The notes below the pieces were generated by a model, which saw nothing but the letters and a program-made list of their open reading frames with translations, made no database searches and was not told the origin of the DNA. The position numbers and the translations under genes were made by a program. From the NCBI GenBank assembly GCA_036873135.1, contig JAPTYO010000015.1, forward strand, positions 679,339 to 743,338: a DNA stretch of 64,000 nt, read 5' to 3'. Of the stretch, positions 10,446 through 20,000 are shown in pieces (positions within the stretch are counted from its first letter, which is position 1; each line of letters begins with the position of its first letter). This DNA is from Clarkia xantiana subsp. parviflora (taxonomy: Eukaryota; Streptophyta; Magnoliopsida; Myrtales; Onagraceae).

Positions 10446-11285
10446 TGATGGATATACGCCCAATTTGAACCCGTTGACTTCCAAACCGTTGTATTTTTAT
10501 CATCCCATTAACGATTGTAAATCGAAACTTCAAACCCGAACACTTCGCGAAAACATCAACGGCTCGGACGAGGCCGGAGCGCTCGTCCGGCCGAGGCAAA
10601 CTCACCTAGGTGAGGTTGGGTGGCCACACCCGACCTCCCCTAGGAGAGATCGGGTCAGCCAACCCGATCTCTCCTAGGGGAGATCGGGTGGACCAACCCG
10701 ATCTCTCCTAGGAGAGATCGGGTCGGCCAACCCGATCTCTCCTAGGAGGGATGGGGTTGGCCAACCCCATCCTCCCTAGGAGGGGTTGGGTGCCCTCACC
10801 CAACCCCTACCCTTGGGGGTTGGATTTCTCCTCCCCCAAGGGCCCCTGCGCCATTTTCAGACCCCCACACTCGGTTCACGTCGCCTACCTTCTCCGTATC
10901 CTAAGGTCTTAATTATGCGCTTAAAGGTTAATTAATTGTGTTTAGAGGTTAACGATGTCATTAAGCCACCTTAATGACACCGTTGCCTATAAATACCCCA
11001 CCTTCACAACTCGCCAGGGATCTTGGCAATTTGGATTATTTTGCTCTGACATCTCTCTAGTTTATCTCTCTAAAAACGATACTGACTTAGGCATCGGAGA
11101 GGGTTCACCAGGCACCACCCCCCCTCTCTGTGTCTGGTACTGCCCCTTCTGCAGGAAGGAAGGAAGGAAGGAAGGAAGGAAGCAAGGCAAAGCAGGGCAA
11201 CCCGAGAGTATCAGATCATCCGCATCTCCAGTGAGGAACGGGATTTGAGCCGATCATCCGTTGACCCAGATCTCGGAACCTAACA
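10446..11285 (+). repeat. 3' LTR of element A
   Basis: 840 bp, near-identical to 1371-2206, with TATAAATA at 10988-10995. It differs by about three base changes and one extra GGAA unit. It is followed by TSD TGACT at 11286-11290. Confidence 0.93.
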
Positions 11286-11290
11286 TGACT

Positions 11291-11780
11291 GATCCCAGGT
11301 GTTGAATGAAGCAGCACCCGATGTACCCTTATCACTCGGAACTCATATCCATGGTTGGGCTCAATGTCGCTCCCAGGTGAATATATATTGGGCACCAGTT
11401 GAGTTTAACTATGGATATGAGCGATGGGGATGGTCATGCATATCTGTCATTCTCCGACTCTTGTATTCACTAGGTGGCCACCAACCGAATATTAGTTGAA
11501 TGTTGTGAATAATTGTGCGGATGCCTTGGAGAAGTATTCCTTTGGGGAAAACTAGGCAACTAGAGAATAACAGTTGACCAGTTGATAACAGATTAGGGAA
11601 TCAACGTTCCGCAGACGCTACAACACTTTTAACCGATGAGTAGCACGATGTCTGTTGTGTCTGTCGGTCGCACGGAAAACCTCGTCTGAACAATACGAAA
11701 ACTGGATTGGATAATTGAATGAATGTTGATGTGATGGTCGACAACATATTAATAGGCACCCTCCCATTCTGGCGAGTGGG
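11291..11780. other. Copia-derived or host noncoding DNA 3' of element A
   Basis: This continues the sequence interrupted at 1370. No gene is supported; its relation to the copia element upstream is inferred only from contiguity. Confidence 0.4.
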
Positions 11781-12379
11781 TGCTATTGGGATTTGGAGTA
11801 TATGACGTAACAGGGAGACCATTAATATAAGCCCAACATCCTAAGCATAATTGGGGTATGTCACATTAGGGATTTTGGGCCAGGCCAAAATCTTAGTGGA
11901 CCGTGCAAGGCCCAAAATTGTACATTCCCTATTATATGGTTCGGCCGAACCTAAGGGAGCAATCCTTTGGTGGGCATTTCTCACATCCTCTAATAAAAGG
12001 AGGTGTTAGAGGATTTATTAAGGTTAATCACTTTCTCTCATTTAGTTGAGACAAAATAAATCTCCTCTCCCTTATATCATATAGGTTCGGCTGAAACCCC
12101 TTTACAATCAAGGAGGTTCCGAAATTTCTAAGGCAATTTACCTTAGAGATCCATCCCAACAACTGGATTGAAGATGTTTTGTTGTGGAGACCATAACCTG
12201 TGGATTGCTCTTCAACAAGGGTTTCCGCAGGACTCCGTCCGGTAGATCGCAAACTCCCTCGTGACGTTCCTAGGCTACGGAAATCTAGATTGGTATGTGC
12301 TCCCCTTTCCGCTGCGTAATTAGTTTACCGAGCACGTACACGTGTTTTATTTCTTAATTGCATCCCCTAAATCCTTCAT
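11781..12379 (+). repeat. Copia-type LTR, forward copy
   Basis: Aligned by eye with the reverse complement of 12671-13248: both contain TTTGGAGTA, CCCAACAT.CTAAGCATAATTGG, GGTTAATCACTTTCTC, GTTCGGC, GTGGAGACCAT, GTGGATTGCTCT, TCCGTCCGG and end near TATCCCCTAA or CATCCCCTAA. The start (TGCTATTGGG) and end are approximate. It could be the 3' LTR of the copia remnant at 1-805, with element A inserted between. The two copies are clearly diverged. Confidence 0.6.
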
Positions 12380-12664
12380 ATATCACCAAATATTCTGATT
12401 TCCTTAAAATCATGCACAGAATATATCGATAATTAATATCACAATTTTACATGTGACTAAACTAACCCTAGGCCGGCCGAAATTTTCTTCCTTGCTGTCG
12501 AATCAAAATTTTACACCTAATGGTTCGGCCAAAACTTAGCTTTAGGGTTAGTGGTAAAATTTCTAGATAAAATTTTACCTTAATCACAAATCCAAAGTTT
12601 AATTTTGATAAAAATAACGCTTTTTAATAAAATTGATGAAGACCCTATACAGGCTCTGATACCA
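12380..12664 (-). other. 5' leader and PBS of a minus-strand copia element
   Basis: On the minus strand TGGTATCAGAGCC (12652-12664) is the initiator-methionine tRNA primer site typical of copia elements, six bases inside the LTR at 12671-13248. About 270 bp of leader follow and then the sequence abuts the forward LTR end. The coding region is missing. Confidence 0.7.
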
Positions 12665-12670
12665 CTAACA

Positions 12671-13248
12671 TGATTAGGGGATATAATTACAGATCAAAAC
12701 TCAAGTACATGCTTGTAAATATATTACGCAACGGAAAGGGAACACATACCAGTTTTGCTTTACGTAGCCCAAGATCGTAACAAGGGATTCCATGATTTGC
12801 CGGACGGAATAATGCTGGAACTCTGAATTGAGAGCAATCCACATGCAATGGTCTCCACAGCAATGCCTCTTCAATTCGGTTGCTGGATGGATCTACGGGG
12901 TGAATTTCTTGTGACAATTCAACACCTACTTTTGCAGGGAGTGGTTCGGCCGAACCATTAAGGTGAAAGGGAGAGGGGATTTCTTTGTGACTACTAAAAG
13001 GGAGAAAGTGATTAACCCTAAGAAATCCCCTTACACCTCATATTTATAAGAGGAGGTGAGCAAAGTCCACCTAGGACTTTACCATTATTCATGCCGAACC
13101 TATCAAGGGAGTAGGGCTGGCCCTATTGGGCCAATTATGTCTCATAGGAATTTTGGCCTGACCCAAAATCTCCTATGTTTCAAACTCCAATTATGCTTAG
13201 CATGTTGGGCTCCTTATTACGGCGGCCCATTTACTCCAAATGCTAACA
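12671..13248 (-). repeat. Copia-type LTR, reverse copy
   Basis: 578 bp; on the minus strand it begins TGTTAGCATTTGG and ends CCCCTAATCA, followed by a tRNA-Met PBS, so it is a 5' LTR. It contains GGTTCGGCCGAACC, a palindrome shared with the leader region. The inverted related copy is at 11781-12379. Confidence 0.7.
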
Positions 13249-13501
13249 TAAGTTGTTTTAGCAATGGTAAATTGTTCATGCTATAGATATGAATAATTTA
13301 TTGAAAAAACTAATGTGTCGAAATTTGATTGGTTGATGTAGTTGATGCCGCGACATGTTAATTCTTCCCTTGTTGCCGCTTTCCCTCTTTCTCTTGGTCA
13401 AGATTGTGAGGGAATGGTACCACATATGCTTCATATATGTAACCTCGTAAGACACTCCCTTGTGCCTTGCTCTTTCATCAATAATGTATGTTCGTGGGTA
13501 T

Positions 13502-14243
13502 TGTTGGATCACGGGTGAAGCTCCGTTACGTCCTTGACGGAATGTTCGGACTCCTAAGCTCCGCGTGGTCCTGCACAAGGGGATGACCTGGGTGGTGACC
13601 CAGAATCCCTCTCCGATGCTTAAATGAGTACAGTAATCAATGGGGTGGTAAGCCAAAGTCTAAGCTCGTAATTCAATTAGGGTTTTCTGGGGTAACTTCC
13701 TCCTTTATATAGGAGACGAAGTCACCCAGAGTTACCTGGGGCCAGGCTTGGCCGTTATGGTCATGATTCCGTATATCTCGGGGGATTCCGTATAATTCGC
13801 CCCACGCTCCGCGTATCTTACCCATACTCCGTGTATCTCGGGCACGCCCTGCGTATCTCGGGGAAACTTATCCGTTATCTTCAACCGTCTCCCACTACTC
13901 TACCTGGTAGGCGGGTTTCTCGGTCTTATCCTCTGATCCCAAGTCCTAACTCCTGTCGGGGACTCCAGAGTTGTTCCGTTCTAGATCACCACCCAGGACC
14001 TTCAGTCTCTGCGGGACAGGTCCAGCCTCTGCGGGGCTTTATCATCGGAGCCTTTATCAAGGCATATCGGGGCCTACTCAGAGGCTTCTTATCGGGAGCG
14101 TACAGCTCTTATGTCGGGCCCGCCTACGTCGGGGCTCTTCGTACTGGACCTCTGGGCCTTCCGGGCCTTTACGAGGCCCCCTGGACTTACTTGCCGTCCA
14201 TTGGATGTTTAACGGGGCTAACGATTGCTATCGGAACCCATCA
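13502..14243 (-). repeat. 3' LTR of element B
   Basis: 742 bp; on the minus strand it begins TGATGGGTTCC and ends GATCCAACA. A TATA box (TATATAAA) is at 13704-13711. GCGTATCTCGG-type short subrepeats occur near 13780-13865. Confidence 0.93.
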
Positions 14244-14266
14244 TTTGCCCCCAAGACATGGGGGAC
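14244..14266 (-). other. Polypurine tract of element B
   Basis: On the minus strand CATGTCTTGGGGGCAAA directly precedes the TGATGGG start of the 3' LTR. This is the standard position of the plus-strand primer. Confidence 0.75.
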
Positions 14267-14793
14267 TTTTAGTCCATCGTGTCTTCTGATCTCATGCCTG
14301 CCAATCTTATCATCGGAGGTTTTCGCCTTTATATCTTCCGATACCACCGTCGGGACCTTCTACCTTCGCAATTTCGGATACCTCAGTTAGAGGCTTTTGT
14401 CTTTGTATCCTCCGATGCCACCGTCGGAGGTTCTGATCTTCGCGTGTAATTGTCATGTGTCAGAGTCTCTTTCTCATGATTACTCTGGGCCCCATGTGTA
14501 GTTGCCAAATCCGAGGAGTCTCCTCAGCTATTGCAGCATTAAATGCCTGAGGATAGAGAAACGACGTTCGAACTAGCGTGACTGTTGTTTTCTGAAAAAG
14601 GCGATTGTGACGTCACGCACGTCTCCTCCGTGCCTATAATCTCGTCGATTGAGATCGTGTCGTTTTCTCTTCAACGGTTCAGATCAAGCCCATCCAGCTG
14701 TCTCTTCTGTACCGTTCCATAGTTCAATGGTCCTGATCCAGTCGTTTCGTCTTCAACGGTCACGATTATATTCCTCCATTTGCCTTTTTAGCC

Positions 14794-14800
14794 TATAAAA
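14794..14800 (+). promoter_or_regulatory. TATA-like box of element B antisense gene
   Basis: GCCTATAAAAGGGAGG lies about 150 bp upstream of the first recognisable aORF exon, on the strand opposite to gag-pol. It parallels boxes in A, C and E. Confidence 0.55.
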
Positions 14801-14949
14801 GGGAGGACCTTGATCTTATTCACTTCTTCTGCGTTCTTTGACTCTCAGTCCTCTTTGCGTTCGAAGTTCTTCTCCAAGCTCTTCCTGGGGTTCCAAGTGA
14901 TCAAGGCCCCTTCGTCTTCTCCTTTTCTTCATTCGTCCCACTGCCACAG

Positions 14950-16312
14950 GTCCCTCGGAAGCTCCAGTTCCGACAGAGGCCATCATTCCGGCGGAGGATG
15001 CCGCTCCGCAAGAGCTGCTGCTGGAGGACGTCCCGGCGGAGACTCCGTTCCGTCCGGTGACTCACTTGGAAGCTTCTCCATCCGTCGAGGAGCTTGAAGA
15101 GGGGGGCCTGGTTCCCCGTGGCCGGTCGAGGTCTAGGAGCACAAGGCCCGTTGCCAGGGATGTATCCAAGAGTCCTCCTCCCATTCTTCGTACTCCAACT
15201 CCCGAGCCACCAGCTGAGGTGGCTCCTCCGGCTGAGGGTTCCGGGACTATCCCTCTTTTCCCTGTGGATGAAAATCTTTACAAGGTTTTCACCCCCGACC
15301 AGGCGATGTTGCCCTGGAATCCGATCGAGTCCCTCCGCGGAATTCCTCTCCGACGGGGGAATCTTGATCCTGGCCTGGCCCTGCATCTTCTGGCGGGGTC
15401 AATTCCTCCAGCCTTGAGGCGACCCTTGTCCTTTGCTCGGGAGGACCTGGAGGAGGATATCCGCGATATGGCTATCCGCCGATTGGAGGTAAAATCTTAC
15501 CTTTGCTTTATCTTCTTCTTCCATAGTACCTCCGATTTCTGAAACTTTGTTTTCCCTTCTTTTAGGATACCGCCAACCAACAACGCTGTTTCGGGCTTAT
15601 CCTGGCCCTGAAGGGTGCTTTGGAGGAGGCTCGGGCCCAAGCGAACCCTGAAGCTTTAGCCAAGCTTCAAATGGAGCGTGATGAGGCGGTGGCGGCTGAA
15701 AATAAGATGGCTAAGGAGAAGGCTCTCCTCGATGACATGGCCACAAGCCTGCTCAAGAAAGTCCACGACCATGAGGCCGTCATGCGTCGAGATCAGAAGA
15801 TGGCCCGACTGGAGCATCAGCGGAATGAGCAAGAGAAGCAGCAGCTCATTCACGAGAAAAACGTCTCCGCTGATCTCCTCGCGGAGGCCAAGGCGAAGTT
15901 TGAGATGGAGAGGGCTGAGTTTTCTACCAAACTTGCTGAGGCCAAGGCTCAGGGTCTCGAGGAAGGCCGTCTGCAAGGCTGCGCGGAGGGTCGTCTTCAG
16001 GGTCACAAGGAGTATCGGGACTCCGAGGAATTCAAGCTGGCTGCTGTGGAGTTCTGCAAATCCGAGGTGGAGGACGTTTTGTTCAACGCCGTCGAGGAAC
16101 TCTATACGGCCTACGCGGATTCCATCGACTTTACAAAGTCGGAGACCCTAGCTCCTATTGCAGAGAAGTACTTCAACCTTCCCGCGGAGAGTGAAGAGGC
16201 TGTTGCTGTGGATCCGACTCCGCCGACTGTGGAGCCTTCTGCCCAAGCCCCTCCAAGTCTTGCTCCTTCCGACGCTGCTGAGGATCCATCCCTCCACAAG
16301 GACCAAGTTTAA
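14950..16312 (+). CDS. Element B antisense gene (aORF), shortened, spliced
   Basis: Two open blocks, 14950-15488 and 15566-16312, join in phase over a 77-bp intron (GTAAAATC...CTTTTAG) at RRLE/DTAN. This is the same intron site as the last intron in C and E. The first block is acidic and Pro/Ser-rich with a short RSRSRS stretch and the conserved segment GLALHLLAGSIPP. The second is a long coiled coil rich in Glu, Ala and Lys, ending in a Pro/Ala-rich tail with terminal KDQV. A plausible acceptor (CTGCCACAG) precedes 14950, but no start codon is evident. The exon with the conserved N-terminal domain found in C and E is absent, so the protein is about half the length. Function unknown. Confidence 0.6.
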
Positions 16313-16489
16313 TGCTTTATATCTTTAGTCCTTGTTGCTTTTCTCCTTTATCCTCTGTATCGAACCCTTTTCGGCCTTTGAGCCTTTATCTTTTTTGGTA
16401 TTGATGATCATTTGCACTTTATCTAAAGCGGCTTAAAATTCGTTACTCAGAACGTTCCGATGCATTATTACAATGACTCCATACGTCTA

Positions 16490-16960
16490 AGATCGGGACT
16501 TCACCATTTAAGGTTTCTCGTCCAAATCGGGACTTCACCACTTAAGGTTTCTCGTCCAAAATCGGGACTTTACCACTTAAGGTTTCTCGTCCAAAATCGG
16601 GACTTTACCACTTAAGGTTTCTCGTCCCTGCCTTTCAAGGCCATGTTCGTGCCCCCTAGGGCTTTTATCGCGTCTCTACTGGACGTCTTTATTCGTACCT
16701 GTTAAGGCTTTTTCATACCCGTTAAGGCTTTTGGCCGCATCATATAGACGACTTACGCGGACCCATCTGGGCCTTTTCGTACCTAGGCTTTTGATTGCAT
16801 CATATAGACGACTTACGTGTACCCCGTAGGGCTTTTGTCCATACCTGTTAAGGCTTTTGGCCGCGCCATATAGGCGACTTATGCGTCCCCCGCGGGGCTT
16901 TCATCGTACCTCGGAAGGCTTTTGTTGCGCCACTCAGGACGTCTTATTAACAGTGAGAAT
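16490..16960 (-). repeat. Minisatellite region between pol and aORF, element B
   Basis: About four units of roughly 39 bp (GGGACTT.ACCACTTAAGG) at 16495-16630, then degenerate units with GGCTTTTGGCCGC and ATATAGACGACTTACG. It occupies the same place as the CTTAAG arrays in C, D and E. Confidence 0.75.
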
Positions 16961-17074
16961 AAATACGAAAGCATTTTAATCGGAAGGCAACTTCTTTTAT
17001 TCACTAATAATTCAAAGTAGGCTTACATCGGATTTTATTGGTAGACAATTTGCGCCATTCGTGGCGGCTTCATA

Positions 17075-20000
17075 TCAAACATGATACTTCTTCAAATGTT
17101 CACCACTGAAGGAATGCTTCAACGTCTTGCCTTCGAGATCCTCTAACTTGTATGCATTGGGCACTGGCATCCCCACGATCTTGTAGGGTCCCTCCCATTT
17201 TGGTGACAGCTTGTTGATCTGATCTTGATGAACAAACTCATTCCTCCGCCAGACAAGTTCTCCCACGAAGAATTGTCGGGACCTGACACGCCGATTGTAA
17301 TATCGGGCTGTTGCCAGTCGCATTCGAGCCTGGACTTCATCAGCCTTCCACCTCTTCTCCTCGAGTAGGTCTAAGTCCAGACGTCTCATCTCCTCATTTG
17401 TCAGAGGCTCGTAGTATTTCGCGCGATGGGACGCCACCGCTATTTCCACGGGAGCAACTGCCTCCGTGCCATAAACTAGGCCAAACGGAGTTTCTCCTGT
17501 TGATTGCTTGGGTGTTGTTCTCACAGCCCATAGCACATTCTCGAGCTCATCCAGCCAATGGCCCTGCAAGGCATAGACTCTCTTCTTCAAGCCATCCATC
17601 ACGATCTTGTTGGCTGACTCTACCTGGCCATTGGTCTGGGCGTGGCGGACTGAAGCGGTCCGATGCTCAATATTTAATTCTTCCAAGTATTCCTTCAACT
17701 GGGCTCCGTTGAACGGAGGGCCGTTGTCGCTGATCAGTACTCGCGGGACCCCATACCGGGATATGATCTGAGTCTGAAGGAACCTGAGGATCTGCTGCCC
17801 CGTTGTTCTAGCCAACGCTTTGGCCTCTATCCACTTTGAGAAGTAGTCAATGGCCACGAGTAAGTACTTGCACTGACCTCTCGCTTGGGGAAGTGGTCCC
17901 ACCAAGTCAATTCCCCATTGCGCGAAGGGCCATGCACTGCTGATGGGCATCAGGTCCGCGGCGGGAGCTACGATATTTGGGGCGTACCTCTGGCATGCAT
18001 CACAGGATTGGACCATCGCCGTCGCTTCTTTGTTCATCGAGGGCCAGTAGTAACCTAAGTTCAACGCTTTCCTTACTAGAGATCGGGCCCCTTCATGGCA
18101 GGCCGCGACTCCTTCGTGAAGCTCCCTCAAGATCCGATTTGTATCAGGCTCTGCTACACATTTTAAGAAAGGCTTTACGTACCCTTTTTTGTATAACTGG
18201 TTGTCCACCATCGCGTAGTTGTCTGCAATCCGCCGTACCCTGACGGCTGCCGTTTTATCGTCGGGGAGTACTCCCGTAGTCAGGTACGTGACCATCGGGG
18301 TCATCCAGGTGGGCTCCCCCTCTTCTTCCGATCTTGTCCCCACAGCACAGACCTCCACCGGGTCGATGTTTGAGATGATCACCCTCTCTAGGAAATGCAC
18401 CCTCCGATTCTCCTCGGGGGCCACTCCCAGAGCAAATTTGCTCAAGGCATCTGCTTCCGTGTTTTCTTCCCTTGGGATCGCCTCGATATCGAAGCTTTTG
18501 AAGTTCCCCTTCAAAGTCTGTACCTCGTGCAAATATTTCTTCATCGTCGGGCTCTTAGCTTCATAGTTCCCCTGGACTTGATTTACAACCAAGCTAGCAT
18601 CACACTTCACTTTTAGATGGTCGACCCCCGTACCCTTGGCAATCTTGAGGCCTGTGATGAGAGCCTCATACTCTGCTTCGTTGTTGGTGGCTTTGAATGT
18701 CAATGCCAGGGCATATCGTAAAGGCTCGCCTCCGTCGGGTGGTATCAATACGAATCCTGCCCCCGAGCCCTCTACACTTGATGAACCATCAGTGTACATC
18801 TCCCACGTATTCCCCTCATTCGGCTGTTCTGGCTGCTGTTCTGTTGTCGGGACCTCTTCCATGGTTGCCCCCTCTGCGGGACCCGTTGCTTCTAGATCGG
18901 GTGCCGTAGACTCAGCTATAAAATCTGCCAATGCCTGGCCCTTAATAGCGGTTCTCGGAGCGAAATGAATGCGGAACTCCGTCAGCTCAATGGCCCATTT
19001 TACTAATCTCCCCGACGCCTCCGGTCGGTTCAAAAAGTGTTTCAAGGGCTGGTTCGTCAATACCGTGACTTCATGGGCATGGAAGTAAGGTCGCAGTTTT
19101 CGAGCGGCAATAATCAACGCGAAGAGATACTTCTCAATAGCGGGATAATTTATTTCAGACTTGGCCAATGCCTTGCTTACATAATAGATGGGCACTTGGT
19201 TGCCTTTGACAATCTTAATCAAAACAGAACTAACAGCTACATCAGAAACAGCCAAATAGAGATAAAGTGGCTCGCCTGGGACTGGTTTCGCCAGCGGCGG
19301 AAGGGTACGAAGATGCTGCTTGAGTGCTTGGAATGCCTCCTCGCACTTGTTGGTCCACTCGAACTTCTTGTTGGCCCTTAGCACATCAAAGAATGGCATA
19401 GCTCGATCGCTCGCCTTGGATAGAAAGCGATTCATTGCGGCCAACCGGCCATTCAGTACCTGGACCTCCCGATGATTCTTCGGGGACTGCATCTCTTCGA
19501 TTGCTCGCAACTTCTCGGGGTTCACCTCGATTCCTCTCTGGCTCACCATGAATCCTAGGAACTTTCCCGAGTTCACCCCAAAGGCACATTTGTCGGGATT
19601 CAGCCGAACCTGATGAAACTTCATCCGCTCAAATGCTGCCGCCAAATTTTGGACATGGTCTCCTGCTTGTCGGGATTTCACCAGCATGTCGTCCACATAC
19701 GCCTCCATGGTTTTCCCCAACATATCTCCGAACAACTTGTTCACCATCCGCTGGTAAGTTGCTCCGGCATTGATCAATCCGAAAGGCATCACGTCATAGT
19801 GGTAGACATCGCTGTCGGCGTAGAAGGCTGTATGGGGGGCATCCTCCTTTGCCATCTTGATTTGGTTGTACCCGGAATAGGCATCCATGAAGCTCAGCAG
19901 CTCATGTCCCGATGTAGCGTCTACCAGCTGGTCAATCCTTGGGAGCGGGTAGCAGTCCTTCGGGCAGGCTTTGTTCAAATCGCGGAAGTCAACACACATC

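Larger units (their letters stand above)
1371..11285 (+). mobile_element. Element A: Tat-type Ty3/gypsy LTR retrotransposon without gag
   Basis: A complete insertion of about 9.9 kb. It starts TGATGGATATACGCCC and ends CCTAACA at both LTRs and is flanked by the perfect 5-bp duplication TGACT (1366-1370 and 11286-11290). Order: 5' LTR, PBS, pol ORF, two-type tandem array, antisense gene, PPT, 3' LTR. The LTRs differ by about three substitutions plus one GGAA-repeat length change, so the insertion is fairly young. Lineage: the pol has a gypsy RNase H followed by a second archaeal-type RNase H and no chromodomain, as known for Tat/Retand/Ogre elements. Oddity: gag is absent; the pol ORF starts about 50 bp after the PBS. 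Element F at 57431 belongs to the same family by LTR, PBS and array. Confidence 0.95.

Noticed and set aside
13276..13656. 126-aa minus-strand ORF crossing the left border of element B
   Set aside because: It spans the LTR/host junction, so it cannot be an ancestral gene; the LTR part recurs at 22635-22934 with a different continuation.
13831..14289. 152-aa ORF repeated at 23109-23528
   Set aside because: It is the LTR of B read on the opposite strand, duplicated because there are two LTRs.
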